Positions 17,401-24,353 of a stretch of DNA of 34,141 nt are shown here, piece by piece. The stretch covers positions 1-34,141 of IMG/VR virus record IMGVR_UViG_3300020463_000063. The stretch is one strand, 5' to 3'. The DNA comes from a virus. Every line of letters begins with the position of its first letter. Position 1 is the stretch's first letter. Under the pieces are notes generated by a model. That model made no database searches, was not told the DNA's origin, and saw only the letters and a list, made by a program, of their open reading frames with translations. The position numbers and the translations under genes are program-made.

Positions 17401-17754
17401 ATTACTAAACCTGTTCAGTTAGAAACACCATCAACTGCTTTAGATTGTAGAGTAGCTGCAAGTGTAAGGTCTACTTCACAAATTAAAATGTTCTTTAGAT
17501 TGACAGGTGGTGAAGAAACAAGAAGATTACAAGATATAGAATTTACTCCATTTAATACAACTGGAGCTTCTGATAATACAGTAGTGCCTTCAGAGGGTGA
17601 TAGAGTATTAGACAACGATTTCAGAGATTACAAATTTAGTGTAAAAGATTTACCAGAGTTTACTTCTTTTCAAATTAAGATAGTATTTAACGGTACTAAT
17701 ACATCTTATACGGCAAGAATTAAAGACTTTAGAGGAATAGCATTGGCAGTATAA
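11488..17754 (+). CDS. Giant baseplate/virion protein with DUF4815-like N-terminus, 2088 aa
   Basis: The largest gene here. The start, YYDDFNESKKFHRILFRPSF and AVQARELTQSQTILQNQVER (11-51), is typical of the DUF4815 group of virion proteins in T4-like marine phages. Repeated beta units of the GE-x3-G-x-T-S-x-A type occur near residues 94, 470 and 586. Near 1290-1310 is a Trp-rich region (EWNEWQDQW), then RVYPFFDNIDIS with an Ig-like stretch. From 1511, DPLAQSFVVDVEDGLFVTSI is a conserved C-terminal element. Residues about 1890-1950 repeat the DDFTVSGTTLTFGVAPASGA module also present in the gp10-type fibre. AAGGGGAG precedes the ATG. It takes the place of T4 gp9/gp10; a peripheral baseplate or fibre-network role is inferred. 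Confidence 0.82.
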   Translation: MPSPTDFNLSPYYDDFNESKKFHRILFRPSFAVQARELTQSQTILQNQVERFGDHVFKQGAMVLPGQVGIDLEYSSIKLTSKTATALSSYNGSTLTGNTSGVIAEVVGFSATDGTDPDTLFVKYNKGGTDNAAVSFSAGETVTSTALNSSNNPETLVVATIHTGSAASVESGVYYINGYFIQVDKSTVVLDKYTSTPSYRVGFTLAESFVTPNDDASINDNAQGTSNINAPGAHRFKIQLTLTKKSLTATDDTNFYEIARVENGRIKAMVRSTEYSVLEDTLARRTFDESGDYVLTNPDLDVREHLSVGNNRGIYTSASGGLETKLALGVSPFKAYVNGYEAEQLGTTFVDVDKAREFDTGNNNKARFQVGNFVYVNNAYNSPDIGFVSGDTQAFKTLNLMDTATAVDGTQQSTVGTTVPQIGRAKSRGFEFVTGTESNDIYPDSAVYKHYLFDIDMYTHINVLDNTAFTTGELLSGSSTGASGIVQDLTAVKSAAATSISVANPGVVTLNAHGFEEGQQITLSGGNFAIGGSAYTPGVFTVRSVTTNTFELYGQDGTTSQNVTAFTSGPTMTHGVIVLSNVKGTFAASEVVTGQTSNNSSTIQADVRGYTAVSSKEFSDVKQIGMAGSPAFTADTDLSSAYGTNTKIDGTLSVGASATVTGNSTLFNSQLRPGDSISFDNDSGTTITRIVKSIVSNNSLILESASSGTTTNATITRRRAKLNNPENNRLVFKFPYKTVKTLKTTLNEGLTDTNYSVRRQFTGTLSSGAVTISAGTNEVFSSANNTDYIVSIMTVGSGSTGAVGDILNISGSNHQGATIFTLGGSPTGKTLTLDFGTNFTGHKVKILATVNRTVAGSKSKTLVTNSTKQMQLQSSIEYGIIGLSKADIKEIKSVKMSANFSTDATASDTDITDRFTLDNGQRDNFYDIGRIKLKPGALTPTGRLLITFDFFSHGAGDYFDVDSYSGVVAYEEIPSYTSDTTGEKFELRDCLDFRPRVDDASTFDFGGDDRTFDGAGASTLDMPRFGSDITADLEFYLNRIDKLFLTREGQLKVIKGASDLNPIQPTNLDGHMLLATLNIPSYTLSTDEVDIEKEDNRRYTMRDIGKLENRIQNVEYYTQLSLLEADAQNLQIQDENGLDRFKNGFIVDNFTGHNIGDVQNNDYKLSIDRSRGEARTLFNEDVVELGEFDDDGTSIITTDRTDGAYQKTGDLLTLPYTETPYISQTFASKTENLNPFLVFNWIGDIDLNPPVDEWKETRRAPEVVANVFGSFDNMALARGLDNTSITEIPVGTEWNEWQDQWTGNPRTGGRWTSGDLIMQTTTSDVRQTRTGIRTRIVPQTVRQSLGDRVISIGFVPFIRSRTIGFQGYGLRPNVRVYPFFDNIDISTYVTPDGGSLGGNLVTDSTGYVKGEFAIPDPNNDANPRWRTGKRVFRLTSSSINSQDKTNVATSAEGDYDAKGLLETVQEAIISTREPRTERLNVTDSQTIQRNANRVVGRVPRQENNDDNNRGDPLAQSFVVDVEDGLFVTSINTFFATKSSTLPVKAEIRNMVNGYPGPKVLPFAQKWLNPGDINVSTDATAVTTFTFPSPVYLKEGVEYCIVLYTDSQDYTAYVARLGEKNLGSNRTISSQPNMGILFKSANNRTWNAEQMEDLKITINKAVFSTSTQGQITLCNKDLPSRTLANNPIRTFNGTGLIRIFHPNHGMHSANDNVTIAGVVSGTYNGIAHSSINGTYTSIKNITLDSYDIETGATANATGDVGGITVTATQNRLFDVMQLQIGQVTHPGTTLGTTLRTTTGRSVHGSESPFVAEGVSSAKNVVLGDNLYFTEPRMVASAINETNEMSNGKSMFVQMTLNSSNANLSPVIDLQRVNAFAISNRLNQPAVTSTDTFTGDGSTTAFTLSSTPTSVHLLSVKVSGLPKKPVDDFTVSGTTLTFGVAPASGAKINAKLSNTVDYEDDTAPEGGSSAGSYITKPVQLETPSTALDCRVAASVRSTSQIKMFFRLTGGEETRRLQDIEFTPFNTTGASDNTVVPSEGDRVLDNDFRDYKFSVKDLPEFTSFQIKIVFNGTNTSYTARIKDFRGIALAV

Positions 17755-17975
17755 TGAGCAAGTTTATGAAAGTTGAAGGTCATACAAGTTTAGTTAGAGA
17801 TACTAATTCAGGAGCTATCGTTAATACAAGTGTTTCTGAATATCAACTTTATATGAATAGAGTTAAATCAAGAGAACAACAAGGTGACCAAATTCGTAAT
17901 GCGGTAAAAGAGATAAATAACCTAAAGAGCGAATTAAGAGAAATAAAAGATTTATTAAGAGAAATAGTAAAGTAA
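17754..17975 (+). CDS. Small coiled-coil virion-cluster protein, 73 aa
   Basis: Overlaps the stop of the 2088-aa gene as TAATG, so translation is coupled. Residues 1-30 (MKVEGHTSLVRDTNSGAIVN) are extended and polar. Residues 33-72 form a probable coiled coil with heptad-spaced hydrophobics (IRNAVKEINNLKSELREIKD). Short proteins of this kind follow the large baseplate protein in cyanomyoviruses. It may oligomerise and bridge the large protein to the next fibre, but no function is proven. One base separates it from the next gene. Confidence 0.78.
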   Translation: MSKFMKVEGHTSLVRDTNSGAIVNTSVSEYQLYMNRVKSREQQGDQIRNAVKEINNLKSELREIKDLLREIVK

Positions 17976-17976
17976 A

Positions 17977-18729
17977 ATGGCAGTAAGAAATATAGCAATA
18001 ACGGATACACTAGAGAAATTTAGAACCGAATTTAATGATATGACAGCCAATGATTTTGGCGACATAGCAAATTTATCAGGTTCTATTAGTTCAACCAATC
18101 TAGTTGGGGCAATGAATGAAACTATTAGTATTGCCACATCTACTGCTGGTTGGAAAATGCGTGATTCAACTTCAACCACTCAGCTAGTAGGTGGTGGAGA
18201 TATTGCTACATTTTTAGGTACTTCAAATCAGATTAACGCAGTTGTATCATCACCTGATACATTAACTTTAAGTTTAAATCCTACAGTAGAGGTTACAACC
18301 TCTGTAAAAGCAGGAACATTAACAATAGCTGCTGGTTCAATTACAGATACTTCCGGAACAATTAATATCGGAGATGAAGATATTACTGGTACAGGAACAA
18401 TTACTGGTGCTAACATAGTTGGTACAACTCTTAAAGGAAATAATTTACAATCTCGTTCAGGCAATGTTGTTAGAGTTCCTACCACAGAAACTTTAAAGAT
18501 TGATGGTACTTTACAATTTGAAGGTACTAATAACGACAACGAATTAACTATAGCGATTGTTGACCCGACAGCGGATAGAACAATTACTTTTCCAGACGCA
18601 ACAGGAACAATTGCATTAACAAACACAACAGGTTATGCTACATCAACAATATTTTCTTCAGCGGTGACTTTGATAATTTACAATTCTTCAGGGGTCGCAC
18701 AAAAGACAATAGTTGGTAGCGCCACATAG
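17977..18729 (+). CDS. Fibre-like virion protein, 250 aa
   Basis: Residues 1-60 are helical and conserved-looking (TDTLEKFRTEFNDMTANDFG), a typical head of marine T4-like fibre proteins. Residues 80-190 form Thr/Ile/Gly-rich repeats (GTINIGDEDITGTGTITGAN) like a beta-helical shaft. A PTADRTITFPDATGTIALT segment (about 201-219) is a common fibre motif. No clear ribosome site precedes its ATG, which is one base after the coiled-coil gene, so coupling is likely. A minor tail or neck fibre is my best guess. Confidence 0.72.
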   Translation: MAVRNIAITDTLEKFRTEFNDMTANDFGDIANLSGSISSTNLVGAMNETISIATSTAGWKMRDSTSTTQLVGGGDIATFLGTSNQINAVVSSPDTLTLSLNPTVEVTTSVKAGTLTIAAGSITDTSGTINIGDEDITGTGTITGANIVGTTLKGNNLQSRSGNVVRVPTTETLKIDGTLQFEGTNNDNELTIAIVDPTADRTITFPDATGTIALTNTTGYATSTIFSSAVTLIIYNSSGVAQKTIVGSAT

Positions 18730-18741
18730 GAGAATTATATT

Positions 18742-19677
18742 ATGGCAGTTAGAGCCCCTTTATATCTTGATGGTACAACCCTTAAAGAGATGTCTACCAC
18801 ACAGGTTGCTCAAATAGTAGACCAAGCAATTTGGCAATTCGCAGGTGCTCCTAGTCCTACATTATCTGTAATATCTACAGGTGGTGCTTTAGCTTCTATA
18901 AACGATACAAGATTACAAGCGGGTTCTGTTTCAACAAGTGCAACTGCTTTTCCTAATGAGGCAACAACGGCAGAGCCAACAACTGTTACAGTTGCTTACG
19001 ATAAAATAGACCAAATTTATCCTAGTGTATCTCCTACGGCAGATACAGGTAAAACATGGCCAGTTTATTATACATCTGGTGGACAAATTCAATCAATGAA
19101 TTTAACGGATGTAAAAGATACATTTTTACACCCTGCTATAGATTTATTAGTTTCAGGTTCAACAACTACTCAACAAGCTGGAACATATGCCATACAATCG
19201 GATACTTCAATGACTGGTGCTACACTTGTTAGCGCAACACCTGTGTTTATAGATACAAGAGCAGATACAGGCGCTTACACGGCAGGTGGTATTACCGAAG
19301 CTTTAGACCAACCTACTACAATTACTAGTTATTATTTACATAGAGTTAATGGTAATGATACAACATATACATTGCCTAGTTTTATAAGAAGTGATAATGA
19401 TATACAAGTTTATGATGAAACTGTATTTGAAAATCTATTACAAGAATGGATGAGATATACAGCTGCCAGTTCTACAGACGGATATAAAATTTCTTATAAT
19501 ATAGGAACAAGTGGTAGTGGTAATACTAGAGGAACAGGTATGGCTGATACGGTTTTAAATGGTTCAGGTAACTATCAAACAAGATATGTAAATACAGACG
19601 ACTACAGAGCTCAAGAGTTTCCAAATGGTGCTGTAACAACAGCAAATACTTATTATTTGAGAATAGCAAAAAGTTAA
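18742..19677 (+). CDS. Virion structural protein, 311 aa
   Basis: Starts MAVRAPLYLDGTTLKEMS and has the profile of a structural protein conserved in T4-like marine phages: Ala/Thr/Ser-rich, few cysteines, mixed alpha/beta. The motif DKIDQIYPSVSPTADTGKTW is followed by YYTSGGQIQSMNLTDVKDTF and a FENLLQEWMRY helix near residue 230. TAGGAGAA precedes the ATG. It lies between the fibre-like gene and the epimerase. I cannot assign it to a numbered T4 protein. Its ordered, non-repetitive sequence suggests a globular adaptor rather than a fibre. Confidence 0.68.
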   Translation: MAVRAPLYLDGTTLKEMSTTQVAQIVDQAIWQFAGAPSPTLSVISTGGALASINDTRLQAGSVSTSATAFPNEATTAEPTTVTVAYDKIDQIYPSVSPTADTGKTWPVYYTSGGQIQSMNLTDVKDTFLHPAIDLLVSGSTTTQQAGTYAIQSDTSMTGATLVSATPVFIDTRADTGAYTAGGITEALDQPTTITSYYLHRVNGNDTTYTLPSFIRSDNDIQVYDETVFENLLQEWMRYTAASSTDGYKISYNIGTSGSGNTRGTGMADTVLNGSGNYQTRYVNTDDYRAQEFPNGAVTTANTYYLRIAKS

Positions 19678-19692
19678 TTATGAGGTTATATT

Positions 19693-20409
19693 ATGAAGAT
19701 ACTTTTAACAGGAAGTGATGGATTTATAGGATCCAATCTTAAAAATACAGATTACCATTTTCATTGTTTAGATATAAAATCAGGTAAAGATTTAATGACC
19801 TGTGAATTACCAGATGTAGATGTAGTTATACATTTGGCAGGACTTTCTGGTGTAAGAGAAAGTTTAGATTATCCTACAGATTACTGGATAAACAATGTAA
19901 TTGTTAGTCAAAGAATATTTGAAAGATATAAAGATAAAAGAATTTTGTATGCAAGTTCTAGCACAGCATACGAACCATGGAAAAATCCTTATGCTATGAG
20001 TAAGTATTCCATGGAACAAATTGCTCCAGAGAATAGTGTAGGTATGAGATTTACAACTGTTTATGGACCAGGTGCTAAAAAAGATATGTTAATACCTAGA
20101 ATTTTAAGAAATGATGTACCTTTTATAAATGTAAATCATAAAAGAGATTTTATACATGTAGATGATGTTATATCTGCTATGTTAATATTATTGCATAATG
20201 AATATAAAGGTATTATTGATATAGGTACAGGCATATCTAACAAATTAACAGATATATTAGAAAGAGTTGGTATAGAAACTAAAGGTGCTATTGGTAATGA
20301 TACAGAAAGATTTGATAATAAGGCAGATACAACTTTACTAAATAGTTATAGTTGGAAGTCAAGTATAGATTTATTTGACTATATCCTACAAAATAAGGTG
20401 GTAAATTAA
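19693..20409 (+). CDS. NAD-dependent sugar-nucleotide epimerase/dehydratase (extended SDR)
   Basis: Acts on nucleotide sugars in the cytoplasm, in the family of UDP-glucose 4-epimerase and related enzymes. The NAD site GSDGFIG is at residues 7-13, HLAGLSGVRESL at 47-58, the serine patch YASSSTAY at 86-93 and the catalytic YAMSK (Tyr100, Lys104). RDFIHVDD at 151-158 is typical of the family. At 238 aa it is shorter than usual (about 310-340), the C-terminal substrate domain being reduced. GAGG precedes the ATG. It is read with the virion genes yet belongs functionally with the glycosyltransferases of the opposing operon, so it probably provides them a sugar donor late in infection. Exact substrate unknown. 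Confidence 0.88.
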   Translation: MKILLTGSDGFIGSNLKNTDYHFHCLDIKSGKDLMTCELPDVDVVIHLAGLSGVRESLDYPTDYWINNVIVSQRIFERYKDKRILYASSSTAYEPWKNPYAMSKYSMEQIAPENSVGMRFTTVYGPGAKKDMLIPRILRNDVPFINVNHKRDFIHVDDVISAMLILLHNEYKGIIDIGTGISNKLTDILERVGIETKGAIGNDTERFDNKADTTLLNSYSWKSSIDLFDYILQNKVVN

Positions 20410-20410
20410 A

Positions 20411-20893
20411 ATGGAAATTAATACAGATAATTATATCTCTGCTACATTTTTAGAAGCAGGTAGAGATAATATTGAGGTGCTAGTAAGAAGTGATGATGGT
20501 AAAAAAGTAATACCTCACATTATTAAATATGATGAAAGACACCCCGATTGTCAGCAACTATTAAAAATTGTAAATGTAGACCAATTACATGAAAATACAA
20601 ATATTAGAGTAAAAGACGAAAGAGCAAAATTTGAAGAGCAGGTAATGGCCATTGCTAAAAAAGATGGTTTAGTATTTGATAAAGGTACTCACGATTCAAA
20701 ATTCTTTCCTACTCTTGTCAGAGGTTTATTTGATAATGGCCATAATGAAGACCATTTATTTGCAATTAAATTAGCGTTGTTTGAATATGACCCAATAAGA
20801 GATTCAGATAATAAAGAAGCAAAAGATAAGATTAGAGCCGGTACTACAAAAGCGGAAGTTATTGCAGCTGCAATTGAATTACTTGCGAAGTAA
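20411..20893 (+). CDS. Conserved hypothetical protein, 160 aa
   Basis: Soluble acidic protein I cannot name. Residues 1-50 look like beta strands (ISATFLEAGRDNIEVLVRSD), 70-110 are helical, and the end is a helix (TTKAEVIAAAIELLAK). GGTGG before the start lies inside the end of the epimerase gene; the gap is one base. It is the last gene of the plus-strand block, and its final 15 bases overlap the 3' end of the convergent glycosyltransferase gene. Position at the end of the structural genes suggests a minor virion or assembly protein. Confidence 0.7.
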   Translation: MEINTDNYISATFLEAGRDNIEVLVRSDDGKKVIPHIIKYDERHPDCQQLLKIVNVDQLHENTNIRVKDERAKFEEQVMAIAKKDGLVFDKGTHDSKFFPTLVRGLFDNGHNEDHLFAIKLALFEYDPIRDSDNKEAKDKIRAGTTKAEVIAAAIELLAK

Positions 20894-21454
20894 ATAGTCA
20901 GACCACCATCCAGTCCAACCTTTTTCTAAAACATGTTGCATTTGACCACATGTAACTACATTATGAAACTCTGGTTTTTCATATAAGTATTTTTTTATAG
21001 AAGGACATACTCTTTCGTATGTTGCATAATAAGGCAATTCTTTAAAGTAAAATTCATCACTACCTCTATAATATTTTTTTAAGAATACATCTTTATTAGA
21101 ATTAAATTTTTCCCAAATAAAAGAAACATCACCTGTCCAACTTACAATAGACGAGTTTAAAGGTGTATGTGCTGGTTTTCTCCACCACTTATCATCTAAT
21201 AGAGTAAAAGAGTTTCTATATAAGTTTGGTAATTTTCCAAATATTATCATGTCTAAATCAAAATATAAATTTTGACCGTCTTTAAACCAATCATACATTT
21301 GAAATTTATTAAACCAATTACCAAATAGGTCTTTATCTACAACTTGAAAATCATCATATTCTATACCCGAATATTTGTCAATCATATATTTTAAATTGTC
21401 AATATGCCATTCAGTATATTTTTCACCAAACTTACAACAAATTATTCTTCTCAT
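20879..21454 (-). CDS. GT-A type glycosyltransferase-like protein, 191 aa
   Basis: Has the features of a small metal-dependent GT-A glycosyltransferase: basic start MRRIICCKFG, a predicted strand and helix, and the DxD-type motif LYFDLDMIIFG with Asp66 and Asp68, which normally binds the nucleotide-sugar and Mn2+. SWTGDVSFIW and YRGSDEFYF follow. The family is typically 250-300 aa, so this is compact. Its start overlaps the preceding kinase-like gene by four bases (ATGA). It is the last gene of the fourteen-gene leftward operon and overlaps the converging plus-strand gene by 15 bases. It resembles the 246-aa glycosyltransferase at 22769-23509. Acceptor unknown. Confidence 0.7.
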   Translation of the reverse strand: MRRIICCKFGEKYTEWHIDNLKYMIDKYSGIEYDDFQVVDKDLFGNWFNKFQMYDWFKDGQNLYFDLDMIIFGKLPNLYRNSFTLLDDKWWRKPAHTPLNSSIVSWTGDVSFIWEKFNSNKDVFLKKYYRGSDEFYFKELPYYATYERVCPSIKKYLYEKPEFHNVVTCGQMQHVLEKGWTGWWSDYLLRK

Positions 21455-21900
21455 TTAATTAAACTCATATGTAAATTGTTTATAGTATTTGTAAATTTAC
21501 CTATTTCAAATTCGTAATGTGAAGTATTGTCAAATTTAATAGGTCTAAAAGAGTCGGGGTCTATTAATCTAATTTTATTGTCAGTAGTATATAAAAAGTT
21601 TTTTAGTTGTACATCATCATGCCAAAATAAATGACAATCTTTATGTTTAAATTTAAACATGTTACTTACGATATCAACGACTTGTTTTATTATATCTAGT
21701 TTTTGTTCAAAGGATATGGTATTAAGTATTATACAATCTTTTAAATTTTCACCTTCAATATATTCCATCTCAAAAGTATTATTGTGTACATTTTTAACTT
21801 GTACAACTCTAGGGTCAAATTTTTGATAGTCTTTGTAAACTTGATACCATATATCTATATCATAAAACGGATGTGGTCGTCTATTCCACTCTTTAATCAT
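21451..21900 (-). CDS. Kinase-like protein with minimal N-lobe, 149 aa
   Basis: Looks like the C-terminal lobe of the protein kinase / aminoglycoside phosphotransferase fold. FEMEYIEGENL (43-53) is the hinge, followed by a helix. WHDDVQLKNFLY holds the catalytic-loop pattern HxDxxxxN (His94, Asp96, Asn101), and RLIDPDSF (111-118) gives the metal-binding aspartates. Only about 40 residues precede the hinge, so the glycine-rich loop and the usual ATP lysine are absent or replaced. It may phosphorylate a sugar or lipid using an unusual nucleotide site, or be a pseudokinase. ATGA overlaps bind it to both neighbours in the operon. Confidence 0.65.
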   Translation of the reverse strand: MIKEWNRRPHPFYDIDIWYQVYKDYQKFDPRVVQVKNVHNNTFEMEYIEGENLKDCIILNTISFEQKLDIIKQVVDIVSNMFKFKHKDCHLFWHDDVQLKNFLYTTDNKIRLIDPDSFRPIKFDNTSHYEFEIGKFTNTINNLHMSLIK

Positions 21901-22772
21901 TTAATTTCAGTTACCTTAATATTTCTCTCTCTAAATGAATTAATTTTAAATTCTGCTTTATCAGGTATTAAATGTACATTACCATATGGGTCTTGCATTT
22001 CATTGCCAGCATATTTTTCAATATCAACTATCTCAACTTGCCTCATAATTTTATTAGTTCTAGGATGCCTCATTTGTCCTGTGGTGCTGTTTCTACTACC
22101 ATTAGCAGAACCAATCATTAATTCTGTTTCGTCTGATTCCCAACGAGGTCTATTTTTTTGTGGATGTCCTACACCGAGACCATAACATATTTGTTTTTTG
22201 CCGTCAATAATCTCATCAAGTATTCCTAGTTTTTTACCCCAGAAATCATCACCATTCATATCTCTATGACTTTTATTGCAACCTGTGGCAAAACCCATTT
22301 TAGCAGCTGCTCTCATTGTAAGGCCTAGAGAAATACCTATACTTACATAAGCATTGTGCCATCTATTAATATCGGTGTTTTCTTTTTTAGTACCATCGCC
22401 ATGAGCGTTATGATTTGAGTCAGGTTCTTTACCAACCCATATAATATATAAACTTGCGTTTGCTTGTGAGTTTCTCCAGGTTGATGGTGGATTTCTTCTA
22501 TGAGTTTGACCCCAAGTATATCTTGATATTTCTTGTATTACTTTTCTGTCAGCAGTCCAATAAATGTCAAAATATCCTTCATGTTGTTTTGTAGGAGCAT
22601 TTATGGCTGTCCATATCAATTCTTTAATTGAAAGTTTGTATGTATTATCGTTTACATTAAACTTATCATAATCCCAATTTCTTTGACATTTTTGTATCTC
22701 TTGTAAGACTCTTCTTTCCTCGTCCCAATCATAATACATTTGGTGGGTTATTTTAGTCCAATCAGTTGTCAT
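21897..22772 (-). CDS. Nitroreductase-like flavoprotein, divergent, 291 aa
   Basis: A nitroreductase-fold protein, normally an FMN enzyme using NAD(P)H. The substrate/FMN region is AINAPTKQHEGYFDIYWTA (57-75), and the long helix AYVSIGISLGLTMRAAAKMG (141-160) with FATGCN is the typical dimer-core helix. LGILDEI and YGLGVGHPQKNRPRW follow near 182-211. I chose the ATG at 22772, which overlaps the upstream stop as ATGA, over the TTG at 22778. It is longer and clearly different from the three other nitroreductase-like proteins in this operon, with extra segments at 90-140 and a C-terminal tail. Substrate unknown. Confidence 0.75.
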   Translation of the reverse strand: MTTDWTKITHQMYYDWDEERRVLQEIQKCQRNWDYDKFNVNDNTYKLSIKELIWTAINAPTKQHEGYFDIYWTADRKVIQEISRYTWGQTHRRNPPSTWRNSQANASLYIIWVGKEPDSNHNAHGDGTKKENTDINRWHNAYVSIGISLGLTMRAAAKMGFATGCNKSHRDMNGDDFWGKKLGILDEIIDGKKQICYGLGVGHPQKNRPRWESDETELMIGSANGSRNSTTGQMRHPRTNKIMRQVEIVDIEKYAGNEMQDPYGNVHLIPDKAEFKINSFRERNIKVTEIK

Positions 22773-23509
22773 TTCCAATACTCATTTATAAAGTTGTCTT
22801 TATATTTATGTATAGTTTTACCAACGCCTGTAAAGTGAACAACTTTAATCATTTCATTTACGCTATCCATAATCATATAATCTGTTTTACATTTTTTAGC
22901 ATATTGTTTATTTAACTCTATATTTTCTTCAAAGTTGGGTGTATATTTACCTAACCATTCTATAGGCGTTCTAATAATATTGACCTGGTGTTCTAACATT
23001 TTCCAATTTACATAGTTTTGTTCACCATAATATTTAAAATGAACATCACCATTATTGTAATATAAGTTTTGCCAATAATTAGGATTTAATATAAAGTCTT
23101 CCCAAACATATTTAAAATTGCCTGATTTAAATTTATAAAATCCACCGTTTATATCAATCAATGATTTCCAAAAATGACCATATGTAATAAATTCATTTTT
23201 CTTAACAGGATGTCCTATTAAATCATCAATGTTACCTGTAATAACTTGGTCAATATCCATGACCACTATTTCATCACCTGGATTTTGATAAGCAAATTGT
23301 GGACTAAAAAACTTTAATTTATGCCAATGTTTTTTAACATCACTTTCTTTATTGTAAGGTAATATAACATCAGCCTCAATATCTTTAGTATCACTTAAAC
23401 AGATAAACTCAAATGGTATTGTGGTATTTCTTTTTAAACTTCTATAAAATTTAGAAACATAATCTGGTGTATAGTAACCGTCAAAATATACTGTACATAT
23501 TTTAAGCAT
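22769..23509 (-). CDS. GT-A (GT8-like) glycosyltransferase, 246 aa
   Basis: Begins MLKICTVYFDGYYTPDYVSK and then FYRSLKRNT, like GT8-type enzymes. The metal-binding DxD is in IVVMDIDQVITGNIDDL (Asp85, Asp87). HWHKLKFFSP at 61-70 positions the donor, and VVHFTGVGK near 226-234 is like the C-terminal H-x-x-G-x-K element of GT8. The frame is open to 23548, but the ATG at 23509 has GGAG nine bases before it and overlaps the upstream stop by eight bases, so I use it. Fourth gene from the end of the leftward operon. Transfers a hexose-type sugar to an unknown acceptor, most likely a glycan or virion protein. Confidence 0.8.
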   Translation of the reverse strand: MLKICTVYFDGYYTPDYVSKFYRSLKRNTTIPFEFICLSDTKDIEADVILPYNKESDVKKHWHKLKFFSPQFAYQNPGDEIVVMDIDQVITGNIDDLIGHPVKKNEFITYGHFWKSLIDINGGFYKFKSGNFKYVWEDFILNPNYWQNLYYNNGDVHFKYYGEQNYVNWKMLEHQVNIIRTPIEWLGKYTPNFEENIELNKQYAKKCKTDYMIMDSVNEMIKVVHFTGVGKTIHKYKDNFINEYWK

Positions 23510-24353
23510 TATATTTTCTCCACACGGCGTCAAAGTCTTTACAAACACAATGAGCTATTTTAGTATTATCAGGCACATATCTTTGTTTATCAAAAAAATA
23601 GTGCCATTCGTTATCTAACCATTGTACATTTACATTATTAGTTTTTATTTTATAGGAAAAAATTGTTTCGTTGTCATATCTAAACATGTTAACAATATTT
23701 TCTGGATATAAACCATCCTTTTCTTTTATTAAAGTTGTCATTAAATCAATTGTGTCTTTAAATTTGCCAAAGTAATTTAATTTTAGTATATCATCTTTGT
23801 TAGCTCCTATAATGCCTGTGTTAATAACATCATTTCTAGGATTGTAACCTTGATTTAATAACATGGCGTGGCAATTAAAATACTTTGCTGACGGACTTCT
23901 TATGCCTTGACTTACGCTGTATCTGGTGTTTACCATACTATTATTATGTTTAACACAAATACCTTTTGATAAATCCCATTTGTCAAAGAATGATTCGTCT
24001 GTCATAGGTATAGCGTCAAAATCTAAATATAAGATATCGTCATATTCTTTTGCGAGTTTGTCTAATAAGTGTATCTTATAAAAATTTACAACTTCATAAC
24101 CTGTAAACATAGGAAAGTCTTTTAAAAAGTTTCTTTCAAATGTTTTATACTGTTCATCATATTCAAACATTATAAAATCAGCGTCTATAATATCGGCATA
24201 ATGTTTTTTACATTTGATTAAATCGCCATAATTTTCTTTAAAAGCCTGTATGGTTATATCAGCCTTTTCAGTTGTATCGTATTTTTGTTTAGAATCACCA
24301 TAATGTTCTTTTGCAGGCACATCAACATATAAACTATAAATTACTCTTCGCAT
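23502..24353 (-). CDS. GT-A type glycosyltransferase, 283 aa
   Basis: Cytoplasmic sugar transferase. MRRVIYSLYVDVP at the start, then a central helical region, FYKIHLLDKLAKEYDDILYL and the DxD motif in YLDFDAIPM (Asp111, Asp113). DVINTGIIGANKDDILKL near 185-202 is a typical second motif with Asn-Thr-Gly, and the tail has HCVCKDFDAVWRKY. It is of a different subgroup from the 246-aa enzyme next door, judged by spacing. It overlaps the methyltransferase gene by 13 bases and the next gene by eight. Acceptor and donor are not determinable from sequence. Confidence 0.78.
   Translation of the reverse strand: MRRVIYSLYVDVPAKEHYGDSKQKYDTTEKADITIQAFKENYGDLIKCKKHYADIIDADFIMFEYDEQYKTFERNFLKDFPMFTGYEVVNFYKIHLLDKLAKEYDDILYLDFDAIPMTDESFFDKWDLSKGICVKHNNSMVNTRYSVSQGIRSPSAKYFNCHAMLLNQGYNPRNDVINTGIIGANKDDILKLNYFGKFKDTIDLMTTLIKEKDGLYPENIVNMFRYDNETIFSYKIKTNNVNVQWLDNEWHYFFDKQRYVPDNTKIAHCVCKDFDAVWRKYNA

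Noticed and set aside
18228-18626. 132-aa open frame on the minus strand
   Set aside because: Fully antisense to the 250-aa fibre-like gene; Val/Ile-rich translation of a Thr/Gly-rich repeat, no ribosome site.
21784-22185. 133-aa open frame on the plus strand
   Set aside because: Antisense to the kinase-like and nitroreductase-like genes, which have motifs and coupled starts; this one has neither.
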